Shown here: positions 33,363 to 43,685 of the stretch, piece by piece
Layout of the letters: each line of letters begins with the position of its first letter
Numbering within the stretch: the stretch's first letter is position 1
From: Fomitopsis serialis
Lineage: Eukaryota > Basidiomycota > Agaricomycetes > Polyporales > Fomitopsidaceae
Assembly (NCBI RefSeq): GCF_022376445.1
Contig: NW_025954990.1
Span: forward strand, 248,001 to 312,000
Direction of reading: 5' to 3'
Length of the DNA stretch: 64,000 nt
Position numbers and translations under genes: made by a program
Notes under the pieces: model-generated
The model's input: only the letters and a program-made list of their open reading frames with translations
Told to the model about the DNA's origin: nothing
Database searches by the model: none

Positions 33363-33623
33363 GACGTCGGGTCGAGGTTTGGAAACTCAAAGCATGCGGA
33401 ACCATGGATATACGGGAGTCGGATACCAGGATTGCCTGCAGGGACGGGCTCACTTATTTGTTCTTATTCGTGTATCGCTAGTCTTGTAGCATAATCTTCG
33501 CGCTTCGTCTTCGACGTTAAATCCAGCCTGGTGATTTGATCAAGGTAAACACTCATTTATCCACGTTCCTGCTACAGCAATAATACATAAGCAGTACACA
33601 CGTCTCTCAGCGTCCACGGTAAC

Positions 33624-34697
33624 TCATCCTCTCACCCGCACGACCTTCCGTTTGCCCTTCCCTCCGCCTCCGCCTATCGCAGGGGCGCCCTCCTGCGCGC
33701 TCATTCCGGCCTTGATCGTCTCTAGCAGCACGCCGCTGGGCAGTGCAGGCGAGTATGGCGAGACTCGGCTCGTCAGCAAGGGGTGAGGCTGCGGGGGCTG
33801 GGTGGCCTCGGGCGACCCTTCTTCGACTGCAAGGGTGGCTTCGACGTGCTGATAGATACGTTCGATGCACTCGTCGTCTTGGAGGGCTTGCCGGACGCGG
33901 GCTGTTTACCTTTCGAGGGCGTGGGTACCGGCGCTGGTTCTGGTTCTACTGACACCGTCGCAGACGTCGTGTACGGCGGCTTGGGCACATTGTCGGGCTT
34001 GACGAGCTGGATCTGGTAGGCCAGCTTCTCGAGCAGCTGTTTCTCTGCAAAGGGCACGGACGCGTGAAGGGTGGGTGCGTCAGGGCGAGCACGCAGGGAG
34101 ACGCACTGGTTTTGATGCCGGGGTCGACGAGCCGCCCATCCTTCTTCCACTGCACGCGCACGCGCCCGGGGTTCTCCCAGTCGCGCGGGTGCGCCTTGTT
34201 CATCTCGTGCAGCGTACCGAGCCCGAGCCTGCCCGCAGCCTCCGCGATGTCTCTGCTGAGCGGCCACCAGAGGCTCTTCGAGCGCGCGATGCGCCGCTCG
34301 CCCGTCCCGTGCGGTCGCTTTGCGTCGATGTATATTGGGTACACGCACGTCCATCTACCAGCAGATAACGCAGAGAAGAGGTGGAAGTATACGGAAATGA
34401 GATCAAGGGAGAGAGGAAGAGAAGTCGGACGCACTTCTTGTAGGGCGTGATGTCTGTGACCGCCCGGGCGCCGTGCTCCGGCCTTTCTGGCACGGGGGCC
34501 TTGAACTGCAGCTGTGAGGGCGAGGCGGGCCCAGCCGTCGGTGCACGCAGTGGGGGGACATCGTCGTCTGAGTAGGCGTCGTCTGAGAGCTCTTCGAGGA
34601 TGGCGCCCCGCGAGCCTGTGTTGGGCAGAGGTCGGTTCGGGAGAGGGAGCTCTGTGTCGTCGTCGAACTCCTCGACGACTGCTGTTCTGCGAGACAT
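33624..34697 (-). CDS. SEC65: Signal recognition particle subunit SRP19/Sec65, one frameshift
   Basis: Exon 1 (34697-34435) is an acidic leader ending TDITPYKK. Exon 2 (from 34354) is the SRP19 core: WTCVYPIYIDAKRPHG, GERRIARSKSLWWPLSRDI, then NPGRVRVQWKKDGRL. Exon 3 starts KKQLLEKLAYQIQ. The protein binds 7SL RNA and primes SRP54 loading for co-translational targeting to the ER. Beyond residue ~230 the frame closes at 33773, but a one-base shift between about 33910 and 33835 opens RVRQALQDDECIERIYQHVE and TSRVSPYSPALPSGVLLETI. That frame runs to a basic GGKGKRKVVRVRG end at 33624, which is what fungal Sec65 proteins carry. The true stop is therefore taken as 33624. Confidence 0.88.
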
Positions 34698-35122
34698 TGT
34701 CGGGGGTCAAGCGGTGGGTCACTAGTGGGCAGTCGAGAGCAAGTCGCGGGCGATGGGATGGTGGTATGCGAAAGGACGGACGATCTGGGCTAGACGCTCT
34801 CCGAGTCCCGACCGTTCTGCGACCGCCGCTGCCTCTCTCATTCGAATTTCTTGTGCAGTTGGTCAAATCATTGTTGCAATCTCATGCTCATGGCCGTGAA
34901 TGCAGACGCAAACAGTGATCAATCGTTGAGATATCTAGCAGGTGTAGTATTTCTGAGTGTACATCCCAGCAGCTACGCGGCGTCAAATGCGGGACTACGC
35001 TGAGGCTCGTGGGCGGGAACCGCCATACAACCCTGCCACATACCGTACACGTCGCGCAATGCGATGATTCCTGTCCGCTCGATAGTACACCAAACGACCC
35101 AGACGATCGCTAGCGGGCACAC
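34698..35122. other. Divergent promoter region
   Basis: Separates the starts of SRP19 (minus) and the JTB-like gene (plus). No further element could be named. Confidence 0.4.
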
Positions 35123-35761
35123 ATGAGACTAACCTGGCAGTTATGGTGCGTAGGACCATTTGACTTCCTCGACCACTGCTCACAGTCCAGCAGGCTCATC
35201 ATCTCGTCTCTCGTTCAAGTCTGCGTAGCTCAGGAGGCCAATAACACAATCGACCTCGTCTGCAGGCCATTTGGGACGTGTGAGCCATGTCCAGACGATG
35301 CGGTGAGTAAAAGCTGCACTCAGCCCCCTCCTTCGCCGCTGACTCGGACGACGACCCTCCAGTTGAATGAGCCCTTCTGCCAACCATTCGGCAACCGTCG
35401 ACTCATGCACTGCTCAGCCCGCACTTCCTCTCCCACATACCATCCCCCGTCCGGCCCCGCACCCTTCCGCGGCGACGAGCACGACTTCGACCGCGGCCCC
35501 CCGCCCTTCGCCGGCGCCGACTCCGACACCGGCCAGCCCAAGCCTGACAGCGGCGAGATACCTGCCTGGGAGGCGTGCGGGCGCATCGTCGAGAAGGAGC
35601 GCGGCGACTTCTACGAGTTCCTCGCGTGCAACGCTGTCATCGTGGCTATTGCGCTCGCCGTGCTGTTCATGCGCTCGAAACGCCTGCAGGCGATGCACGC
35701 CAGGCAGCTGGCGGCGAGGATTGGATTGGTGAGGGGAACGCCTGGGGGCTGGGCTGCGTGA
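35123..35761 (+). CDS. JTB-like type I membrane protein
   Basis: The model has three exons (35123-35145, 35191-35302, 35363-35761), all in phase, 177 residues. The start MRLTWQLCRLIISSLVQVCVA looks like a signal peptide. The lumenal part has paired cysteines: CRPFGTCEPCPDDA, then FCQPFGNRRLMHC. A Pro/Asp-rich linker precedes WEACGRIVEKERGDFYEF. One transmembrane helix (NAVIVAIALAVLFM) is followed by a short basic tail (RSKRLQAMHARQLAARI). The order CxxC pair, PxCxPxG, ERxxFxxF, one helix and a basic coiled tail matches animal JTB, a Golgi/endomembrane protein. The match is by layout and scattered residues, so the assignment is tentative. Confidence 0.6.
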   Translation: MRLTWQLWCVGPFDFLDHCSQSSRLIISSLVQVCVAQEANNTIDLVCRPFGTCEPCPDDAVSKSCTQPPPSPLTRTTTLQLNEPFCQPFGNRRLMHCSARTSSPTYHPPSGPAPFRGDEHDFDRGPPPFAGADSDTGQPKPDSGEIPAWEACGRIVEKERGDFYEFLACNAVIVAIALAVLFMRSKRLQAMHARQLAARIGLVRGTPGGWAA

Positions 35762-36213
35762 TTAGGGCCCTTTGGGACATATGGGACATATAGGATGTAC
35801 TGTACGCTACCAATTAATGCACTGCTATCATATATACGCCTTTGCCTTGGCTTCAGTCCAGTTGAACTACTGTAGACATCGAAGGACAGACTTTTGCGTT
35901 ATACGTGCCGAGTGCTACACTTGTAGACACCCTCGAGTCTCACAATAGCACTGGCTGTACACACTTCAAATCACTCATGAGTGGGGTGGAAAGCCCAGAG
36001 GTCCTCTCTATTCGCATAATCGACGCGATGACCCTATTACATGCATGAGAGCGCTCGTACTATACTAGAAGTACAACACAGCTAGCAACGCTGCATACCC
36101 AGTCTAACCAGGACCCATCCTGCCGCCACCAGGCTCGGCGGCGAACACAACCTCCGCACGGATGCGCCATTGCGCCCGTTCAAGAAGGCCTTTTGTGAGA
36201 AGACGGAGAGAGA
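35762..36213. other. Intergenic, nothing recognised
   Basis: Convergent 3' flank between the JTB-like gene and the DEAD-box gene. Confidence 0.45.
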
Positions 36214-38458
36214 TCAGTCCGACTCGGAGTCGAACGACCTCCTCCGTGGCCTGTCAAAGGAGTTGCTGCGCGAGTCACGGTCGTAGCCTCGCGACCCCTT
36301 GTCGAAGCTTCGAGGCTCTCTAGGTCGGTCATAGCCTCGGGACTCCTTAGGCCTGTCGAAGCTTCGCGGTGCCCTGTCGTAGCCTCGGGACTCCTTGTCG
36401 TAGCCTCGTGACTCCTTGTCGTAGCCTCGCGATTCCCTGTTGGCGACGCGGCCACGGCCCAGCCAGTTCTGCGGTTCGCTCCGCCTATTCTCCCTCATCG
36501 ACTTCTGCGGCGTGGAACCAAAGCCCGTCTTGGTGAGGACGTCGCGCGAGATGTACGGCGGCTCCTCGAGGCCCATCGCCTCCGTGGCCCAGTTCTTGAG
36601 GCCCTCGATGACGACGTTGCGCTGCACGCGCAGGTCCCCCACGTGCGTACCATAGTACCCAAAGAGCGAGAACATGACCCCCGAGACGGCATCCTCGTCG
36701 AGCCTGGTCTGCAGCTGCTCGATGTCCTTCTGGATCGCCTCGAACACGGGCAAGTACGGACTCTGCGCACCCTTGATGCTCACGCTGTGCTCGCCGCTGT
36801 CGAGGCGCTGCGCGAGCTCGCGCACTTGCTTCTCGAGCTCGCCCGTCGTCTGCGGCTTCAGCGGCATATCCGCAAGCTTCCAGCTGACGTAGCCGACCTC
36901 CCAAGGCATGAGTACAAGGTCGACGCGCCCACCGATCATGTCCTTGCCGCGGCCAGTACGACCTGCACGGTGCACGTACGTCTCGGTACTCGACGGGATT
37001 CCGATCTGGATGACACGCGTGATGCCGGGGTAGTCGACGCCGCGCGCAGACACGTCCGAGGTGACGAGGATCGTGGGCTTGCTCGCGACCTCGCGGAACG
37101 ACGCAGCGGCCTTGTCGCGTTGCATCTGACTCAGCTTCGAGTGGATTTCGAAGACCTTCGTGATTACTATGCCTGCAGGCAGCGAAGAGGACAGGCTGCG
37201 GACGAGCGTCGTGAACAGCTGGGTCATCTTCGTTGTCGGGGTGAATATGAGCGTCTTGGACTTGGAGCCGTGCAACAACTGGTCGTGTGCGAGGAGACGG
37301 AGGAGATGGGGGAGCTGGTCGGCCTCCGTCGGCAGGACAGTGTGGTACTGCGGGATGGAGGCGTGGGTCGGGGGCGCGGAGTCGTCGACGCAGTTGATGT
37401 ACTTGTGGCTGTTGTCGAGGTACGTACGTGCAATCTGCCGGATTTGGGGGGAAACCGTCGCGGAGAACATGAACGTCTGCCTCTCCGGGGTCGGTTGCAA
37501 CTTCGAGACGATGCCGTCCAAGTCGTCACGGAAACCCATGTCCAGAAGTGTGTCGGCCTCGTCCAGGATCAGCTAAGAGGCAGCAGACGCTACGGTCAAT
37601 GATTGAAGCAGAGGATACGAGCAGACCACGCACCACTTTGGCTTGCGCCAAACCCTCACTGACATCAGGCTCATTCTCCAGCATGTCCCGGATGCGACCC
37701 GGCGTCCCGACCACGATATCCAACCTGCCTTTGTGCCAGTCCCGCAGTTGTTTACCCTTGCTGGCGCCGCCGACGAAAAGCCTGACCTCGAAACCGCGGT
37801 GGTGAGAGCTGAGGCGCAGCGCCTCGTTGGCAATCTGAGTTGCCAGCTCACGCGTAGGGCTGATGACGAGACAGCCGGGGACGGCCCGCGCATAGCGGCG
37901 CATCGCGCGCTCCTGCGTATATTGGTCTGCTCCCGCACCAGCATCTGCCACTGCCTGATCACCAGCTGCCTTAACGGCGCGAATCCGAGCTTCGATAGCG
38001 GGCACGAGGAAGGCGAGGGTCTTTCCGGTACCAGTTCTTGCCCTGACGAGCAAGTCGCGAGCGTTTTCTGAATCCGAACTGTGCGGCTCCGACAGACCAG
38101 GGAGGAGAGGGAGTACGGCGGCCTGCACCGAGGTCATGCGCGTAAGCTTGAATGGTTCGCCGACAATTGCATTCAGGGTATCGCGAGAGATAGCGTCTTT
38201 GAGAGTGGAGAAGTCTGGCGTGTCAGTGTCCTTCGCAGCCGTCTGCTCGGGTCGTATTGTAGGCTCCTCCGAAGACTCCTGTGCAAGAGCGGTAGCTGAA
38301 GTCCATCGTCGGGCGGATAGCTGTCCGACGGCACCTGCAACAACAGTCACGCTCAATCCATCGCGATACGGAATACTCGACATACCTCTTGCCACCGTAA
38401 CCCGCGACGAGCCTCTCGCGGGTATCCGCGCGGCCCTGACCCATAAAGAGGCCAACAT
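36214..38458 (-). CDS. MSS116: Mitochondrial DEAD-box RNA helicase (Mss116/CYT-19 type)
   Basis: Three exons (38458-38386, 38334-37634, 37572-36214) join in phase to 710 residues. The start MLASLWVRAARIPARGSSRV is a basic mitochondrial presequence. Motifs in order: Q region (LTRMTSVQAAVLP), I ARTGTGKT, Ia PTRELA, GG, Ib TPGR, II DEAD, III SAT, V ARGVDYPG, VI HRAGRTGRG. The C-terminal extension has repeated SRGYDK/SRGYDR units and ends in an RS-type basic-acidic tail, as in Mss116, where it helps hold RNA. Such helicases unfold group I/II introns and aid mitochondrial translation. The ATG at 38458 is chosen because the open frame further upstream has only CTG. Confidence 0.92.
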
Positions 38459-39079
38459 GCTGGTTTGAAAAGAGGATGGCGGGGTGCTGAAAGCCAGCAC
38501 GAATTTTTGCTTTAAGTAGCAGTCGCACGTGATCGCCGCTTCCTCCCATTTCTTCCTCGCCGTTATATTCTTTTCTTATTGGTTTGTCGCCGTTCGCGTC
38601 TCTGGGCTCTGTTATTGGATTTTTTCAGATAGAAGCCCGGAAACCTCCTGGCACCTAAGAGCAGTACTAACGTATGGAATGGTATCATGCGTCGTGACAA
38701 TGTCGCATTACAGTACTTACCGTACGTGCCGCGGTTTTACATACTTAAGCTGAAAGCCCTACTTATTGAGTGGCATGTACAATGAAACTCCCACGCTCAG
38801 TACAGCATTAGTGTGCTGAGGTGTGCTGGCAGCCGTCCTGGCCCGGTGGTCCGAGCCTTTCGCCTGCCAGTGCGGTACGACGACAATTCCTTCCACCGAC
38901 TTGATCTTATTTAACTTTCGTCTCTCCGGATGTCCTTGGACCGTCTAGGAGGATCTCACTTCGTGCCATGCAGCTGCCTTGCTCGATTACGCCTTTGTAC
39001 AGCTTTAAATATAAGACAACTTGAAGGAACGCGCGCTCGAGGGTTTGACCAGATGGCGTCCGCACTTACGGCGAAGCCT
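38459..39079. other. Intergenic, nothing recognised
   Basis: Lies between the helicase promoter and the RDDN tandem pair. No gene was recognised. Confidence 0.4.
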
Positions 39080-39098
39080 GCGTGTCCCTTCGGCTCGA
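39080..39098 (+). promoter_or_regulatory. Shared RDDN upstream element (copy 3)
   Basis: GCGTGTCCCTTCGGCTCGA lies 134 bp before the copy 3 ATG. A second conserved block (CGGGTTGACTCAACAGCTG) follows near 39199, marking the leader type shared with copies 5 and 6. Confidence 0.5.
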
Positions 39099-39231
39099 TC
39101 CTGCAGAAGCCATAGTCTTCGCAGACAGTGTGTCCAGCCTGAAGCCTGTTATGCGAAACCTCACATCGTCCTGTCTCCCTTCGAGCAGATAGACACCCGG
39201 GTTGACTCAACAGCTGCAGGGCAAACCTGGG

Positions 39232-39793
39232 ATGGATGAACACCAATCGCCGCCGAACGACCCACACACTACAGCCGCTTCATAAGTCGTTATCTGGTAT
39301 GCCATTCAGATTGTGGGCGAAGCATATAGAGCTCATCTCCCGTCCCGCTGCCCAGCGCGACGACAACGCGCACATCTGGGTGCCGCTTGGCGCAGCAGGC
39401 CCGTGCTTCGCATTTTATTCGTTGCGCCCGCTCGTCGCACGTTGTATTCCGCGATTTGCTGCCTCCGAATTTGCCCAAGCGAAATGGAACGTCACAGACA
39501 ACATCATCGGCCCTCTTCGAATCGGCGCTCCACTTGGGCTGGGGACGTACTCACTTGTACGTCAGCTGCAGTATAAGAGGGCGATAGAGACAGATGAAGC
39601 CCTCCGAACCATGCGTCGAGCGCATGAACTTGTTCAACATAGCTATCCATCTGTCTTATTGTTGTTTCGGGGCGCGAGCGCAAGCACAGGCTCAACAGGT
39701 ATGCTCAATTGCAGTTGTTGGAAGTCGCTGTTTCGGATATTCACTGAGTCGCAGCCTGCGGTGCAAAGGAAACCGTCGGCAGCACTGAGGCCT
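39232..39793 (+). pseudogene. RDDN-family copy 3, truncated
   Basis: Exon 1 begins MDEHQSPPNDP but runs to a stop. The family-like SRFISRYL end is one base out of frame. Exon 2 (from about 39357) is intact and typical: RDDNAHIWVPLG ... VARCIPRFAASEFAQAKWNV. An intron with GTATGC and CTGAGTCGCAG ends matches the second intron of copy 5. Exon 3 then stops after about 60 bp, where the sequence becomes the upstream element of copy 5. The last half of the gene is therefore absent, and the copy is a 3'-truncated tandem remnant. Confidence 0.75.
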
Positions 39794-39821
39794 GACGTGT
39801 CCCGGCGGCCCTTCGGCTCGA
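39794..39821 (+). promoter_or_regulatory. Shared RDDN upstream element (copy 5), with insertion
   Basis: GACGTGTCCC-GGCGGC-CCTTCGGCTCGA is the same element with several extra bases in the middle. It stands 147 bp before the copy 5 ATG and directly abuts the truncated end of copy 3. Confidence 0.45.
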
Positions 39822-39967
39822 TCTTGTCGGAGAAGCCATGGCCTTATTCGCAGACACACAGTACTTGTCCTCGAGTCTGAGGCATGTCATGCAAGTCCTC
39901 TCATCGACCTGTCTCTCCTCGAGTATAGACGACCGGGTTTACTCAACAGCTGCAGGGTGAACGTACG

Positions 39968-41069
39968 ATGCCAGACGAATGTCGATCACCGCCCGGACGA
40001 CTCGGACCTACGACCTACAACCGCTTAGTAGGCCGTTATCTGGTAAGTATGTACGCTGTTCATGACACGAGCCATGCATATGGAGCTCATCGCGCCGTCC
40101 CCGTCCAGCGCGACGACAACAAGCACATCTGGCTGCCACTCTGCGTAGCAGGCTCGTTCTTAGCGGTTTCTTCGCTGAGCCCGCTCGTCGCGCGTCGTAT
40201 CCCGCGGTTTGTCACATCCGCATTCACTCAAGCCAAATGGAGCGTCAAAGACAATGTCGTCGGCTCTCTTGATGACAGTGCTTTAGTTGGATGGCTGGTA
40301 TACGTACCTGTGCGTCAGCGACAACATACGAGAGCGATACAGACGGACGAGGCCTTCCGAATCATAACGCGAGCCCAAGTGCTTATTGCACATGGTTATA
40401 AATACCCAGTCATTTTGAGGGTATTGTCTCGGGGCGCAAGGGTAAGCACAGGCTCAGCAGGTGCGCCGAATCAAGCGACATGAGCGGCTTGTTCGGATGC
40501 TCACTGACATCAGGAGCCTGCGGCGCAGAAGGGCATGTCGGCTTCGGGGAGAGGATTGGCACTGCGGCGGCGAGTGTATGGACGTCCTCAATCTCTATGG
40601 AAATTATGCGAGCGAGCTTAGAGGAAAGCCTGCGTCAGCGGCGCGATGTTTCACAGTGCGACATCGACAGAACAACCGTTGCTCTTGGAGGGGCAGCGGA
40701 GCTCCGAGTCGACAAACACTTGGTATGCACCTTTTCCACCTATGATACAGGATGTCCTCAGCTTTAATTTGGTAGCACTTCGTACGGGCGGGCGCGTTTG
40801 CTTACGTCCTGGGCCGTATCTGGCCTATGTTCACTAAGCCACCGCAGGCGATATGGGGTCCAGCGGTAGCGTGGATGGGCGTGAGTGTAGTCGTGCTGGC
40901 CTACTTCCAGCATAATCATAAATCAACAACTGTCACGGTCACGCCGCCGGTGGCAATGGCATCGGAGGTGGGAGCTGTTAACAGCTCTCTCAGCGTGATG
41001 GTAGTACTACATGGGAGGAGCAATGGCTCAGGCCTCAGGCCTCAGGGCGCGCAAGCACGCCGGCATTAA
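39968..41069 (+). CDS. RDDN-family membrane protein, copy 5 (intact orphan)
   Basis: Exons 39968-40042, 40109-40460, 40514-40722, 40776-41069 are in phase (309 residues). Exon 1 is MPDECRSPPGRLGPTTYNRL to RYL. Exon 2 starts RDDNKHIWLPLCVAGSFLAV and has LVARRIPRF and a second helix around ALVGWLVYVPVRQRQ. Exon 3 carries GERIGTAAASVWTSSIS and DRTTVALGGAAELRVDKHL. Exon 4 holds two helices (FVRAGAFAYVLGRIWPM, WMGVSVVVLAYFQ) and, unlike other copies, a longer polar tail ending in GAQARRH. The N-terminus is almost identical to copy 6. I cannot assign a function. Confidence 0.78.
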
Positions 41070-41211
41070 CCCCCGGGGTTTGGTGTGACAAGGTTGCGGA
41101 AGAGTTGATTACCCTTCTGTGAGTTGCGTCGAGGTCATAGCTTCTAGAGCTAGAGGACTGGAGCGTAAGGCTGCACTCCTGGCTTGCGTGGGACAATGCA
41201 GATGCTCCCGC

Positions 41212-41889
41212 TCACTTATTGCGAGTGAGGAAGAAGGCGGCGAGCGCGACGACGAGTACGGCGAGCCCAAGGATGGAGAGCGCAATGAGACAACGCTTCG
41301 CCCACTTCACTTCCGTGCGTCGCATGCTCTCGATGAGCTCCTGACGCCTTGCCTCCGTCTTGGATGGCTCCCAGTCTTCGGGAGCACGGAAAGGGGAGAC
41401 GAGGATGAGTGCACCGGCGATCCAGAATAGAGGGAACACTAGTGAGAGGAAAGTCAGTAAGTGGATCATGAGATGATGGAACACGCAGGAATACTCACCG
41501 AAACCGAACTTGAAGAGGTACATGGCGAGGGTAGGGTGCTCCGCGTAGCGCGGGTACGCAGGAGGCGCGGAAGAGGAGGAGTACGGCGGCGGTGCGTCGT
41601 CGTGGTGCACAGGCAAGGCTGCCGCGTCGTGACGGCTATCCTGCGTACCGCGAGAAGAGGACGCGCCGAAGAAGTCGTCAATCGCGTTCGTTCCCTCTTG
41701 AAGACTAGCAGCAAGGGTACGAGGCGCGTGGGTGAATGCGACAGGCGGGGCTGAGAGCTGCACGTCGAAGTGATCGCGGCTGTCCGAGTCGGAGGCTGTC
41801 TGTGCCTCGAGGTCGCGCTCTCGGGTGTTGCTCGAGGTAAAGATGGAGGGGATGATGAAGGTCGAGGAGGTGGAAGCCCGAGCAGACAT
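41212..41889 (-). CDS. PPPY-motif two-helix membrane protein, copy 2
   Basis: Exon 1 41889-41499 and exon 2 41438-41212 give 205 residues. The 60-bp intron (GTGAGT ... CACTAG) happens to be open in frame, so an unspliced reading adds 20 residues that have no counterpart in copy 1. Shared features are LQEGTNAIDDFFG, DDAPPPYSSSSAPPAYPRY, MYLFKFGF, a helix FPLFWIAGALILVSPF, the basic MRRTEVKWAKRC and a second helix LSILGLAVLVVALAAFF. The end TRNK is basic. It follows RDDN copy 5 tail-to-tail. A WW-domain partner such as an Rsp5-type ligase is possible from the PPPY motif, but not shown. Confidence 0.8.
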   Translation of the reverse strand: MSARASTSSTFIIPSIFTSSNTRERDLEAQTASDSDSRDHFDVQLSAPPVAFTHAPRTLAASLQEGTNAIDDFFGASSSRGTQDSRHDAAALPVHHDDAPPPYSSSSAPPAYPRYAEHPTLAMYLFKFGFGEYSCVFHHLMIHLLTFLSLVFPLFWIAGALILVSPFRAPEDWEPSKTEARRQELIESMRRTEVKWAKRCLIALSILGLAVLVVALAAFFLTRNK

Positions 41890-43187
41890 GATAGGCAGAC
41901 TGTAGATGACTGGTGCGACGAGAGGGGCCGGCGTGATGCGGGAAAACTGGAAGTACGAGAGGCTTGGATGCTCGGTGCGTTAGTGGGGACTTTGCAGCGA
42001 TCATGGCGGGCTTTATATGCAGCCCGCCCGCAGGAGCGGGAGAATTGGGAAACCAATCCGTCGCTATCGACAAGCATTAGTCGACCAATCAACACGCGGG
42101 CCCTCCATAACAGGCGTGGACCCACACACGCCCACAGACTGCGGTGACTGTGACCTAATGTGGAAGGCATCGATCTCAGTCAACATGGGGTGGTCGTGGG
42201 CTCCGACTCAGAATCATCCGGTACTTAATGCAGCACGGAGCCGTCATACTCACTGACGTCCATCTCAAAACACAGTGCGCAGTGGGTGGTGCTCAGCAAC
42301 TGACCGCCGCCGTGCCACTCGTCCGAGTGTGTCCGATCGGCAAGAGCCGGCCAAGTTCAGCCACAGACGCGTCAGAGCGACCGACCCGTTGCGCCACATG
42401 CTCTCCGAGTCACTGCTCTCGGCGCAGCCGCCGCCTTTCGTTTGACGGATCAAGAGCGTCGCACGACGATGCCTGTGATATCAATGACTGCTGACGATTC
42501 GACACCGTGACCTTGACCCCCTCCCGGACTCGCACTCTCCGCCTTCGCAGGCGTATAAGTACTACCAACGGCCTCTCCGGCAGCGTGTCACTCATAACCT
42601 CAGGGGACTGCACGCTGTACCTCGTTTTGGTCCGTGCTCATCTCCCATGGTCGCCGCCACTAAACAAGTCCCGCTCGGCTGGCCGTTTTGAGGAGTACCC
42701 TGGGCGCGACACTTCAACACGATGACCTTCTGCATCGAAGAGGGAGAGGAATCAATGATGTTGACGGCGCATCTGCTTGCTGAGTAAAGGCGCACCGTAC
42801 GTCCTCTTTGTCCGAATGATTGCTCTCCGGTGCCTCTTGAGGAACACGGCGGTACACACACTGAGGAGGTGATGCGTCCTCAAGCTCAAGTACCAGTCAC
42901 GCGATCACAGGCAGCAATGAGACCAAACCCCGCGTAAGCAGACATTTGATTGGACGAATGCTTTTGTCAGAGCGATCGCTCCCTCTCGCTCTTCCTGATA
43001 CCATCCCCGGGAGTATGTCTTCGACGGCGGGCTGTTCGAGCGCGGCTTAGACGTAGATGAGCTTGACTGAGCGGACGGCGTAGCATGATCGTGGGGCCAT
43101 TGCGATGTATACCGCCTGTCGCACGCATCGTGTACATTGCTGCGTGCCACTTGCAATGTCAATCGCAACGTGAAGGCTCACTTATGC
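41890..43187. other. Promoter of PPPY copy 2, then unassigned sequence
   Basis: A TTTATATG TATA-like box lies near 42013-42020, about 125 bp before the ATG. CCAAT hexamers are near 42053 and 42085, mirroring the other PPPY gene. Beyond 42.2 kb no gene was recognised. Confidence 0.45.
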
Positions 43188-43437
43188 GTGCTTGGCGACT
43201 TGATCGTCAGCTCAGAGGTGCTCAAGCTGACATCATACAGGCCAAACATGTAGAGTAGCGGATGTTCAGCATGACGGTGAAAGTCTGCTTCGATCCCGAC
43301 GGCGCTGAACCTCAGGGTGGATGAGTGCCGGTCGTACCAGTTGTCGGGAACATTGCTGTCGAGGCCTGCTTTCGGGGACCACGAGCGTACATAGAGCGTA
43401 TTCGAGAGGACGTTGCTGCCGCGTAGATCGATCTTGA
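43188..43437 (-). pseudogene. Isolated coding-like exon, unknown
   Basis: On the minus strand an open stretch without its own ATG reads LKIDLRGSNVLSNTLYVRSW, then DNWYDRHSSTLRFSAVGIEA and LLYMFGLYDVSLSTSELTI, before a stop at 43188. The composition is protein-like (beta-rich, balanced), and the preceding sequence in this frame has a stop. It may be the last exon of a gene or a remnant. No family was recognised. Confidence 0.35.
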
Positions 43438-43685
43438 GGATTCAGGGGGGTGAAGGAATGCGCGGCGGAGGTCGTTAAGTTGGTGTGGGGTCCGTGAAGG
43501 ATGCGCTTCGGGCGCGAGGAGTGTCGGAGGGGTTGGCTCGTGTACGGATCACCAAGGCAAGCCCTAAACACCTTGCCACGTGGGGTCGTATATGGAACAT
43601 AATGAGAATATACTAGATTCAGAGCTCATTATAAGCCCGAAGACGGTACCAATTACTATGACCAATGCCGCTCAAATGAGAATAT

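Noticed and set aside
36643..37602. A 319-codon plus-strand frame
   Set aside because: Antisense shadow of the DEAD-box helicase exon, driven by high GC at third positions.
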